Positions 1 to 6,149 of a stretch of DNA of 10,937 bases are shown one piece after another. Origin of the DNA: an uncultured Opitutaceae bacterium (GTDB taxonomy: Bacteria; Verrucomicrobiota; Verrucomicrobiia; Opitutales; Opitutaceae); the NCBI GenBank assembly GCA_903885525.1, contig CAISJA010000372.1:1-10937 (forward strand). The letters run 5' to 3'. The position numbers were made by a program, and so were the translations under genes. The first letter of the stretch is position 1. The number at the start of each line of letters is the position of its first letter. The notes beneath the pieces are model-generated. The model did not search any database. It had not been told where the DNA came from and was given only the letters and a program-made list of their open reading frames with translations.

Positions 1-608
1 CCGCGGCGGGCATCGTGGCCGCGGGCGGCCAGGCGAAGGCCAGGGCGGTCGATGTGGCGGACGGTGCCGCCGTGGCCAAGGCCAGCGCCGAGCTGATCGC
101 CGAATTCGGGCACATCGACATTTTGGTCAACAATGCCGGCATCACGAAGGACGGTCTCCTCTTCCGCATGACGCCGGACGACTGGGACTCCGTCCTGGCC
201 ACCAATCTCACCAGCTGTTACCATTGGACCAAGCACATCGGGAGGCCGATGACACAGAAACGCTGGGGCCGGATCGTGAATATCACCTCCGTGGTCGGCC
301 TCATGGGCAATCCCGGCCAGGCCAACTACTGCGCCGCCAAGGCCGGCATGATCGGTTTCACCAAGTCGATCGCCAAGGAATTCGCCGCCCGCCACGTCAC
401 CTCCAACGCCGTCGCCCCCGGTTTCATCAAGACGGACATGACCGCCAGCCTGCCCGCCGAGGCCGGGGAAAAACTCCTGAGCGTCATCCCCCTCAGGCGC
501 CTGGGCGAGGCGGCGGACATCGCCCACATGACGGCTTTTCTTTGCTCCGAAGAAGCCGGCTACATCACCGGCCAGGTTTTTACCGTTGACGGCGGCATGG
601 TGATGTGA
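1..608 (+). CDS. fabG: 3-oxoacyl-[acyl-carrier-protein] reductase FabG (5'-truncated by window edge)
   Basis: Cytosolic short-chain dehydrogenase that reduces 3-oxoacyl-ACP to 3-hydroxyacyl-ACP with NADPH in the fatty-acid elongation cycle. The reading frame is already open at base 3 and the true start lies upstream. By comparison with the roughly 244-residue E. coli enzyme, about 45 N-terminal residues are missing, including the glycine-rich cofactor loop. Counting from the GTG codon at 15, visible landmarks are NNAG at 39-42, active-site Asn64, Ser92 in NITSVVG, and the YxxxK pair Tyr105/Lys109 in NYCAAKAG. NAVAPGFIKTDMT and the C-terminal TVDGGMVM follow. The GTG at 15 is an internal valine codon, not a start. 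The gene ends 41 bp before acpP with no terminator between them, so the two are probably cotranscribed. The acpP neighbour favours FabG over other short-chain dehydrogenases. Confidence 0.95.
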   Translation, partial: AAGIVAAGGQAKARAVDVADGAAVAKASAELIAEFGHIDILVNNAGITKDGLLFRMTPDDWDSVLATNLTSCYHWTKHIGRPMTQKRWGRIVNITSVVGLMGNPGQANYCAAKAGMIGFTKSIAKEFAARHVTSNAVAPGFIKTDMTASLPAEAGEKLLSVIPLRRLGEAADIAHMTAFLCSEEAGYITGQVFTVDGGMVM

Positions 609-649
609 TGCCAGTTTAACCCCCGTATCCACCCGATTCCATCTTCCAC

Positions 650-913
650 ATGGCCGACCAGAAATCCATCGAACAACGCGTCAAGCAAATCATCGTTAAC
701 CAGCTGAATGTTAACGAAGAACAGATAACCCGTGAGGCATCATTCCTTGATGACCTCGGCGCCGATTCGCTCGACACAGTCGAGCTGATCATGGCGTTTG
801 AAGAAGAATTCAAAAACGAGATCAAGGGTGAGATTCCCGAGTCGGACGCCGAAAAGCTCCAGACTGTCGGTGATGTCATCACCTACATCGAGCAGAAGGC
901 GGCGGCCAAGTAA
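650..913 (+). CDS. acpP: Acyl carrier protein AcpP
   Basis: Small acidic cytosolic carrier that holds growing acyl chains on a 4'-phosphopantetheine arm and delivers them to FabG, FabF and other fatty-acid enzymes. The 87-residue protein has the hallmark LGADSLDTVEL motif, with Ser40 as the phosphopantetheine attachment site. The following helix II (TVELIMAFEEEF) is acidic, as needed for partner docking. It is slightly longer than the usual 77-80 residues because of a short Lys/Ala C-terminal extension. The ATG at 650 is chosen because it gives the standard N-terminus ahead of helix I; the leader is C/T-rich with no Shine-Dalgarno sequence. Base composition is visibly less GC-rich than the neighbours, fitting the Glu/Lys/Ile/Asn-rich protein and perhaps high expression. 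It lies between fabG and fabF, the classic arrangement, and is followed by a strong terminator. Confidence 0.98.
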   Translation: MADQKSIEQRVKQIIVNQLNVNEEQITREASFLDDLGADSLDTVELIMAFEEEFKNEIKGEIPESDAEKLQTVGDVITYIEQKAAAK

Positions 914-928
914 TCCTACTTTGAACAG

Positions 929-978
929 GGCGTTCTACCGTCTGGCTTTACCGGACCGGTAGGACGCCTTTTTCTTTT
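929..978 (+). terminator. Intrinsic terminator downstream of acpP
   Basis: A 12-bp stem pairs 929-940 with 957-968 and has a single G-U wobble. Five more pairs (941-945 with 951-955) continue it after a bulged C at 956, around the loop CTTTA. The 3' arm is followed at once by a T-rich run (969-978, TTTTTCTTTT). This is the textbook form of a Rho-independent terminator. It starts 16 bp after the acpP stop, and its T-tract ends 16 bp before the fabF start. It should therefore end or reduce fabG-acpP transcripts and separate fabF expression, unless read-through is substantial. Confidence 0.87.
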
Positions 979-994
979 CACCCTCTCACCTACG

Positions 995-2245
995 ATGGAA
1001 ACTGTCTCTCCGCACAAACGAGTCGTTGTCACCGGCATGGGCGTCATCACGTCGCTCGGGCACCATGTGAACGATTTCTGGGCCAACCTCCTTGCGGGCA
1101 AATGCGGCATCGACCGCGTCAGCCTCTTCGACGCCAAGGACTACTCCTGCCAGATCGGCGCGGAGGTGCGCGGCTGGGATCCGGCGCAGCATATGGATCC
1201 GAAGGAAGTGCGGCGCAACGATCGCTACACCCATTTCGGCTTCTGCGCCGCCAAGCAGGCCGTCGCGGATGCCAAGCTCGACATGGCCCAGGAGGATGCC
1301 GACCGCGTCGGCGTCATCATCGGTTCGGGCATCGGCGGCATGTTCACGATCGAGACCCAGCACAAGGTGCTGATGGAGCGCGGACCCCGCAAGGTCTCGC
1401 CCTTCATGATCCCGGCGCTGATCAGCAACATGTGCGGCGGGCTGGTGGCCATCGAGCTGGGTGCCCGCGGCCCGAATTTCTGCGTCGTCAGCGCCTGCGC
1501 CACCGCCACGCATGCGATCGGTGAATCCCTGCGCATGATTCGCGGCGGCGAGGCCGACGTGATGGTGTGCGGCGGCGCCGAGGCGGCCATCACCCCGCTG
1601 GCTTACGCCGGTTTCTGCTCGATGAAGGCGATGAGCACGAACAACGACAATCCGCAAAAGGCGAGCCGGCCCTTCGATCTTGGCCGCGATGGCTTCATCA
1701 TGGGCGAGGGTGCCGGCATCCTCGTCCTGGAGAGCCTGGAACATGCGCTGGCCCGCGGCGCCCACATCTACTGCGAACTGACCGGCTACGCGGCTACCTG
1801 CGATGCGTTCCACATCACGCAGCCCGATCCCGACGGCAAGGGCCTGTCCCTCGCCATGAGCCGCGCCCTGAGCGATGCCCGGGTCCGGCCCGAGGAGATC
1901 GACTACATCAACGCCCACGGCACCTCCACGCCCTACAACGACAAATTCGAGACGCTCGCGATCAAAAAGGTCTTCGGCGAGCACGCCCGCCGGGTGCTCA
2001 TCAGCTCCACCAAGTCGATGACCGGCCATTTGCTCGGGGCGGCCGGTGGCATCGAGGCCATCGTCAGCATCAAGACCATCCAGACCGGAGAGGTGCCCCC
2101 GACGATCAATCAGGAGACGCCCGATCCTGACTGCGATCTGGACTACGTGCCCAACGTCAAGCGTTCCGCCCCTGTCCGCACCGTCCTCAGCGACAACCTC
2201 GGCTTTGGCGGCCAGAACGCCGCCCTGGTCTTCCGGAAGTTTTAG
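995..2245 (+). CDS. fabF: 3-oxoacyl-[acyl-carrier-protein] synthase II FabF
   Basis: Cytosolic condensing enzyme that elongates acyl-ACP with malonyl-ACP by a decarboxylative Claisen reaction. The 416 residues match the usual length of about 412. The N-terminal RVVVTGMGVITSLG is typical of the family. The nucleophile is Cys168 in VSACATATHAIG. The two catalytic histidines are His308 in NAHGTSTPYND and His345 in STKSMTGHLLGAAGG, with the conserved Lys340. The C-terminal loop is GFGGQN (Phe404 as gatekeeper), preceded by SDNL where many homologues have SNSF. The C-H-H triad distinguishes it from FabH (C-H-N). The ATG at 995 gives the standard N-terminus. It follows the acpP terminator, so it relies on read-through or a promoter inside or near the acpP 3' end that I cannot identify. 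No Shine-Dalgarno sequence is visible. Confidence 0.98.
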   Translation: METVSPHKRVVVTGMGVITSLGHHVNDFWANLLAGKCGIDRVSLFDAKDYSCQIGAEVRGWDPAQHMDPKEVRRNDRYTHFGFCAAKQAVADAKLDMAQEDADRVGVIIGSGIGGMFTIETQHKVLMERGPRKVSPFMIPALISNMCGGLVAIELGARGPNFCVVSACATATHAIGESLRMIRGGEADVMVCGGAEAAITPLAYAGFCSMKAMSTNNDNPQKASRPFDLGRDGFIMGEGAGILVLESLEHALARGAHIYCELTGYAATCDAFHITQPDPDGKGLSLAMSRALSDARVRPEEIDYINAHGTSTPYNDKFETLAIKKVFGEHARRVLISSTKSMTGHLLGAAGGIEAIVSIKTIQTGEVPPTINQETPDPDCDLDYVPNVKRSAPVRTVLSDNLGFGGQNAALVFRKF

Positions 2246-2287
2246 GCTGCCGGCCCGCCGGGTCCCCGCCGTTTTCATGGACGGAGG

Positions 2288-2336
2288 GGGAGCGGTCCGG
2301 CCCGCTCCCACGGGTTGGGCCGGCCCGGCCCGTGGG
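2288..2336 (+). other. Two abutting GC hairpins in the fabF-transporter gap
   Basis: GGGAGCGG (2288-2295) pairs perfectly with CCGCTCCC (2302-2309). CCCACGGG (2307-2314) pairs perfectly with CCCGTGGG (2329-2336), and the second loop itself contains the palindrome GGGCCGGCCC (2317-2326). The hairpins share bases 2307-2309, so both cannot be fully paired at once. No T-tract follows, so this is not a canonical intrinsic terminator. It sits 43 bp after fabF and 44 bp before the preferred transporter start. A transcript-level role is possible, but chance structure in GC-rich DNA is a real alternative. Confidence 0.35.
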
Positions 2337-2380
2337 CGATCAGGGTTGCCTTGGGCGTTTCGGCCGGCCTGCCTTCCGGC

Positions 2381-3625
2381 ATGGGATCATGGCCCGCCAG
2401 CGTCCGGCTGCTTTTTGCCCTGCGGGTCGTGCGCATGTTTGCGTATGGCCTGCTCGGCGTGGTGCTCGTGCTTTACCTGGCGGCGCGCGGTTTCGACCCG
2501 GCCCGGCTCGGGCTGCTGCTCTCCCTCACTTTGTTGGGCGACGCCGCCCTCTCCCTTTGGCTCAGCACGCGGGCCGACCGGTGGGGCCGGCGCCGCACCC
2601 TGCTGGCCGGGGCGGCCCTGATGGCGCTCGGCGGCGCGGCCATGGCTGCGACCGGCGATTTTGCGCTGCTCGTGGTCGCCGCCACGATCGGGGTCATCAG
2701 TCCGACGGGCAATGAGGTCGGGCCGTTCCTGTCGGTCGAGCAGGCCGGGCTGGCCCAGTTGGTGCCCGCGGCCGAGCGAACACGATTGTTCGCGTGGTAT
2801 CATCTGGTCGGCTACCTTGCCACCGCGTTCGGTGCCCTCTGTGCGGGCGCGGGGCTGCAGGGTCTGCAGGCCGCCGGCTGGAGCGGGCTGGCCCGCTACT
2901 CGGCCGTGCTTTGGGCCTACGCCGGGCTCGGCCTGGTGCTGGGGGCGATGGCGGCGGGGCTGGATGAGGCGGTGGAGGCACCGGCCGCCGCCCGGGTGGC
3001 GGAGGCGGGTGCCTGGCTCGGGCTGAAGGAGTCGCGCTCCACCGTCGCCCGCCTGAGCGCACTCTTCGCGCTCGATGCGTTCGCCGGCGGTTTCATCGTG
3101 CAGAGCTCCCTGGCCTATTGGTTTCTCCAGCGTTTCGGGATGGGGGAGGCGGCGCTGGGCCGGGTGTTCTTCGGCGCCAATGTGCTCTCCGGTCTGTCCG
3201 CGCTGGCGGCGGTTCCGCTGGCGCGGCGCATCGGGCTGGTGAACACGATGGTGGCCACCCATCTCCCGTCGAACATCCTGCTGCTGCTGGTGCCGCTCAT
3301 GCCGGATTTCCGTTGGGCGGCCGGGGTGCTGTGGCTGCGCCACTTGGTTTCGCAGATGGATGTGCCGGCGCGCCAGTCGTACGTGAACGCGATCGTGCCT
3401 GCGGCCGAGCGCTCCGCCGCCAACGGGGTGACGGGGGTGGCGCGCCAGCTCGGCACGGCGGTGGCGCCGCTCTGCGCCGGACTCATGCCGGCGGCGGCGT
3501 TGCTGGCCGGTGGCCCCTTCTTCGTCGCGGGCGGACTGAAGATTGTCTACGACCTGGCCCTCTGGCGGGCCTTCCGGGCGAAGCCGGCCGCCGAAGAGAT
3601 CCTCGTCCCGCCCCCGCCCCGGTGA
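2381..3625 (+). CDS. Major facilitator superfamily transporter, substrate unknown
   Basis: Polytopic inner-membrane transporter; the substrate cannot be assigned from sequence. From the ATG at 2381 it is 414 residues, the usual size for a 12-helix MFS protein. Long hydrophobic segments recur throughout, with the first at about residues 9-34. The MFS loop 2-3 signature appears as STRADRWGRRR (62-72). An unusual conserved-looking stretch, SPTGNEVGPFLSVEQA (107-122), follows the third helix. A second motif-like region, DVPARQSYVNAIVPAAER (327-344), lies in the C-terminal half. A charged, Ala-rich central loop (about 194-222) separates the two six-helix halves, and the C-terminus is proline-rich. 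The frame is open further upstream (TTG at 2315), but those 22 codons run through the hairpins and precede the first helix, so the ATG is preferred. There is no link in sequence to the upstream lipid genes beyond strand. Confidence 0.85.
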   Translation: MGSWPASVRLLFALRVVRMFAYGLLGVVLVLYLAARGFDPARLGLLLSLTLLGDAALSLWLSTRADRWGRRRTLLAGAALMALGGAAMAATGDFALLVVAATIGVISPTGNEVGPFLSVEQAGLAQLVPAAERTRLFAWYHLVGYLATAFGALCAGAGLQGLQAAGWSGLARYSAVLWAYAGLGLVLGAMAAGLDEAVEAPAAARVAEAGAWLGLKESRSTVARLSALFALDAFAGGFIVQSSLAYWFLQRFGMGEAALGRVFFGANVLSGLSALAAVPLARRIGLVNTMVATHLPSNILLLLVPLMPDFRWAAGVLWLRHLVSQMDVPARQSYVNAIVPAAERSAANGVTGVARQLGTAVAPLCAGLMPAAALLAGGPFFVAGGLKIVYDLALWRAFRAKPAAEEILVPPPPR

Positions 3626-3667
3626 GGGAGTGTGAAACCCCGCTGCGGCCCCGAGGATGGTGCCGGA

Positions 3668-3702
3668 GCCGGGCGGGCGTTGGGACCTTGGCCCGAGCCG
3701 GC
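3668..3702. terminator. Possible bidirectional hairpin between convergent genes
   Basis: GCCGG (3668-3672) pairs with CCGGC (3698-3702). CGGGC (3674-3678) pairs with GCCCG (3691-3695), across a small internal loop and a 12-nt loop. The structure lies 42 bp after the transporter stop and directly beside the stop of the oppositely transcribed TfoX-like gene (3704). That is where a shared terminator would be expected. Neither strand shows a T-tract, so intrinsic termination is not established. Confidence 0.35.
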
Positions 3703-3703
3703 C

Positions 3704-4159
3704 CTATCCTCCCTGGTGACGGCGGCGAGGTTTGGCCGCCGGCTTCGGCGGGGGGCGGCCCCGGCCGCGCGGGCGGGACTGCTTCGGCGGGGAGACGACG
3801 CCGAGGCGGGGATCGCGCTGCCGCGCCAGCGCCACGAGCTGTTGCGCCGTGCCCTCGAACCGCTCCGAGGTTTCCGGCAGGTAGAGCCACTTGGACAGGA
3901 CAGGATGTGGCGCGAGTTCGGGAAACCGGGTCTGGAGGGCGGCATGGTGTTCGCGGCCGGTGCACACCAGGACGCCGCACCAAGGCGACTCCCGCTTGGC
4001 CACAAAGAAGAGGGCGAGCTTGCCGTCCACGTAGGCGGCCTGGCCGCCAAACATCGGTCGTAGCACGAAGCCCGGGTCGGCTTCCAACGGTTCCCACAAC
4101 CAGGCCTGCGCGTGGGCGGGACGGACGCGGGCGGGGAGCTTGGCAAAATCTGGGCGCAT
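3704..4159 (-). CDS. TfoX N-terminal-domain-like protein with basic C-terminal tail
   Basis: Likely cytosolic protein of 151 residues with no clear biochemical role. The core, about residues 15-122, resembles the TfoX/Sxy N-terminal fold: RPMFGGQAAYVDGKLAL (34-50) corresponds to the family's R-MFGG-G-Y-DG-FAL pattern. Later, WLYLPE (91-96) and DPRLG (116-120) fit its C-terminal part. From about residue 121 the tail is rich in Arg, Lys and Pro and contains GRGRPPPKP, which resembles an AT-hook, so nucleic-acid contact is conceivable. The frame is open upstream to 4261, but that start would overlap folK and add an unconserved Pro/Arg stretch; the ATG at 4159 is preferred. It follows folK by 55 bp on the same strand, so it may be the last gene of the folate operon. 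Family assignment is tentative, and relation to competence regulator Sxy is not implied. Confidence 0.62.
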   Translation of the reverse strand: MRPDFAKLPARVRPAHAQAWLWEPLEADPGFVLRPMFGGQAAYVDGKLALFFVAKRESPWCGVLVCTGREHHAALQTRFPELAPHPVLSKWLYLPETSERFEGTAQQLVALARQRDPRLGVVSPPKQSRPRGRGRPPPKPAAKPRRRHQGG

Positions 4160-4214
4160 GGACCGGTCCAGGAATTGTGGGCGGGGGATGAGGCGGGCGA
4201 GGCCGGCGTTGGAA

Positions 4215-4730
4215 TCAGAGGGAGGGCAGCGGGGCCTGGGCAAATTGCGTCCAGGTGGCAAAGGGCCGCAGGCCGGAGCGGTCGACCCTCCGGGCCAACG
4301 CTTGCACGGTGGAGCCTTCCAGGGGCAGGTCCGGGGCGAGTTCGGCGAGGGGGACCAGCATGAAGGCGCGGAGATGCAGCCGCGGGTGGGGGAGCTGGAG
4401 GCTCGGATCGGACCACGGCTGCCGGGGCGAGAGGAGCAGGTCGAGGTCGATGGTGCGCGGGCCCCAGCGCTCCTGCCGGACGCGGCGCAGGCGGATTTCG
4501 ATCGCTAGGCAGCGGACGAGGAGCTCGGGCGGAGCGAGCGGCGTGGCCACCTCCACCACCAGATTGAGAAAATCAGGCTGGTCGACGGGCCCGACCGGAT
4601 CGGTCTCGTACACCGCGGAGCCGCGCGGGACCGTGATTTCCGGTTCGGCGGACAACAGCGCCAGGGCGCTCCGCAGTAAATGGAGCCGGTCCCCGAGGTT
4701 GGAGCCCAGGCCGACGTAGTAGAGGTTCAT
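4215..4730 (-). CDS. folK: 2-amino-4-hydroxy-6-hydroxymethyldihydropteridine pyrophosphokinase FolK (HPPK)
   Basis: Cytosolic folate enzyme that transfers pyrophosphate from ATP to 6-hydroxymethyl-7,8-dihydropterin, making the substrate of FolP. The 171 residues compare with about 159 in E. coli. Conserved landmarks are GLGSNLGDR (7-15), YETDPVG (41-47) for pterin binding, RWGPRTIDLDLLL (88-100) with Mg-binding Asp95 and Asp97, and LPHPRLHLRAFMLVPLAELAP (113-133). The C-terminal 30-odd residues are less conserved. The start at 4730 overlaps the folB stop as ATGA, suggesting translational coupling. FolK is often fused to FolB or FolP in other organisms; here all three are separate but overlapping genes. 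Confidence 0.97.
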   Translation of the reverse strand: MNLYYVGLGSNLGDRLHLLRSALALLSAEPEITVPRGSAVYETDPVGPVDQPDFLNLVVEVATPLAPPELLVRCLAIEIRLRRVRQERWGPRTIDLDLLLSPRQPWSDPSLQLPHPRLHLRAFMLVPLAELAPDLPLEGSTVQALARRVDRSGLRPFATWTQFAQAPLPSL

Positions 4731-5092
4731 GCGCGCGAACGGGTGAGCTCGACGGCGGCGTAATCCAGGGGGCCGGCGAGGGCGACCCGGGGTTTTTTTA
4801 CCACGACGGTCGCCCGTTCGACCCGGGGGAACTCGGCCAGGAGGCCGGTGAGGAGGCGTCCGGCCAGGGCCTCGATCAGCTGGTGGCGCTCGCCTTCGAC
4901 GATGTGCCGGCAGAGCGCATGCACGCGCGAGTAGTCGATGGTGTGTTCCAAGCGGTCGGTCGCGGCGGCTTCGGACAGGTCGGTGGCGAGGGTGAGGTCG
5001 ACGACGAACGGCTGGCCGTTTTTCTGTTCCTCGGCGTGGACGCCGTGGAAGCCGAAGAAGGCCATGCCGTGGAGGTGGATGAGGTCAGCCAT
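4727..5092 (-). CDS. folB: Dihydroneopterin aldolase FolB
   Basis: Cytosolic folate enzyme that cleaves 7,8-dihydroneopterin to 6-hydroxymethyl-7,8-dihydropterin and glycolaldehyde. Its 121 residues are normal for the family, which forms an octamer in characterised members. FFGFHGVHAEEQKNGQPF (12-29) is the pterin-binding signature with the expected Glu22. DLSEAAATDRLEHTIDYSRV (38-57) matches the conserved central region. VVVKKPRVAL (96-105) carries the catalytic lysine, probably Lys100. Its first 8 bp overlap the folP 3' end and its last 4 bp overlap folK, so the three enzymes are probably translated in sequence from one message. A dihydroneopterin epimerase (FolX) is the main alternative, but the HPPK and DHPS neighbours make FolB far more likely. 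Confidence 0.95.
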   Translation of the reverse strand: MADLIHLHGMAFFGFHGVHAEEQKNGQPFVVDLTLATDLSEAAATDRLEHTIDYSRVHALCRHIVEGERHQLIEALAGRLLTGLLAEFPRVERATVVVKKPRVALAGPLDYAAVELTRSRA

Positions 5093-5948
5093 GGGAGGGA
5101 AGGGAGCGGGCGAGAATGGCGGCGGCCATGCGCGCCGCGCGGAGATTCGGCTGGATATCGTGGACGCGGAGATAGTCGACGCCTTGCCAGACGGCGAGCA
5201 CCGAGGTGGCGAGGGTGCCCTCCAGCCGCTCGGTCACCGGCAGTGCCAGCACATGGTCGATGACGGACTTGCGCGAGGCGCCCAGGAGCAGCGGGCAGCC
5301 GAGGGTGCGGAGTTCGCCCAACCGGGCGAGGATTTCCAGGTTTTGCTCCTGGGTTTTGCCGAAGCCGATGCCGGGATCGAGGATGAGGCGGTCGCGTGTC
5401 AGTCCGGCGGCGAGTGCGATCTCCACCGAGCGGCCGAGGAAGGCGGCGATCCGGTCCAAGGTGCCGCCGGCGGTTTCGGCAAACCTGGTCTGCTGGTGCA
5501 TCAGGATGACCCTGCAGGCGTGGGCGGCGGCGAGGTCGGCCAGCTCCGGGTGCAGTTGGAGGCCGTGAATATCGTTGAGGAGGGAGGCGCCGGCGGCGAG
5601 GGCGGCCCGGGCCACCGCCGGCTTGTAGGTGTCGATGGAGAGCGGCAGGGTGCTGTGGGCGCGCAGGGCCGTGAGCACGGGCAGGACCCGGGCGATCTCC
5701 TCCTCGGGGGAGACTTCGCGGAAGCCCGGGCGGGTGGACTGGCCGCCGACGTCGAGGATGTCGGCACCCTCCTGCTCCATGCGCGCGGCGCGGGCGACCG
5801 CGGCGCTGATCCCGGCATGCTGCCCGCCGTCGGAGAAAGAATCGGGAGTCAGGTTGAGGATGCCCACGATTTTCGGGCCGGGCAGGCTCCGGCCCGGTTC
5901 CGAAGCGGAAGGGGCGGCGGGGGCGGGGCGGCGGGGCGGAACGGGCAT
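5085..5948 (-). CDS. folP: Dihydropteroate synthase FolP
   Basis: Cytosolic TIM-barrel enzyme that condenses 6-hydroxymethyl-dihydropterin pyrophosphate with p-aminobenzoate to give dihydropteroate, the sulfonamide target. From ATG 5948 it has 287 residues (E. coli about 282). Barrel motifs appear in order: GILNLTPDSFSDGG (29-42), DVGGQSTRPG (66-75), SIDTYKP (104-110), NDIHGL (125-130), ILMHQQ (148-153), LILDPGIGFGKTQEQNL (188-204), GASRKS (223-228) and RVHD (261-264). In the second motif Gln replaces the Glu of the usual GGESTRPG. The frame is open up to 6089, but those 47 residues are Ala/Pro/Arg-rich, lack family similarity and cover repeat-bearing intergenic DNA, so the later ATG is preferred; even it carries about 25 Pro/Ala-rich residues before the barrel. 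It is first in the folate operon. Confidence 0.96.
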   Translation of the reverse strand: MPVPPRRPAPAAPSASEPGRSLPGPKIVGILNLTPDSFSDGGQHAGISAAVARAARMEQEGADILDVGGQSTRPGFREVSPEEEIARVLPVLTALRAHSTLPLSIDTYKPAVARAALAAGASLLNDIHGLQLHPELADLAAAHACRVILMHQQTRFAETAGGTLDRIAAFLGRSVEIALAAGLTRDRLILDPGIGFGKTQEQNLEILARLGELRTLGCPLLLGASRKSVIDHVLALPVTERLEGTLATSVLAVWQGVDYLRVHDIQPNLRAARMAAAILARSLPSHG

Positions 5949-6149
5949 GGGGCGGGGGGCCGGGGCACTATGGACAGCATTCGCGCCAGCGGGCCAGTCC
6001 GAAGATGGGCGGACCGCCCGGGAGCGGGAGGTGCCGGACGGGGTCGCCACCAGGGCACCCGCGTCCCAGGCCGGCGGGCGGGCGATCAACCCAGCGGCCC
6101 GCGACCTTCGAGGGTGGCGGGTCGGCGGGCGGGCGACTCCGGAGGGTGG
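5949..6149. other. Intergenic gap between cheR and folP, possible folP promoter region
   Basis: About 200 bp of very GC-rich DNA separates the cheR stop from the preferred folP start. This is the largest gap on the minus strand and a natural place for a folate-operon promoter. I could not identify a convincing -35/-10 pair. A GTCCATAGTG stretch on the minus strand near 5969-5978 is the only AT-leaning element. The gap contains a 14-bp direct repeat, listed separately, and no intrinsic terminator with a T-tract. Confidence 0.3.
6072..6136. repeat. 14-bp direct repeat in the cheR-folP gap
   Basis: CGGCGGGCGGGCGA occurs at 6072-6085 and again at 6123-6136, 51 bp apart start to start. Flanking bases differ, so each copy is exactly 14 bp. 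The unit is low-complexity GC sequence, so chance is plausible. It could be a tandem operator pair, but nothing else supports that. Confidence 0.4.

Noticed and set aside
2246..2280. Possible intrinsic terminator right after fabF (TTTT at 2271-2274)
   Set aside because: No stable stem with an adequate loop precedes the short T-run.
986..2311. Minus-strand open frame of about 441 codons antisense to fabF
   Set aside because: Same cause: it mirrors fabF codon structure, is low-complexity and has no domain; fabF is certain.
4160..4261. Longer start for the TfoX-like gene at 4261
   Set aside because: It would overlap folK by 47 bp and add an unconserved Pro/Arg stretch; the internal ATG at 4159 fits better.
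5949..6089. N-terminal extension of FolP by 47 residues to a Met at 6089
   Set aside because: The extension is Ala/Pro/Arg-rich without family similarity; the ATG at 5948 already gives the normal length.
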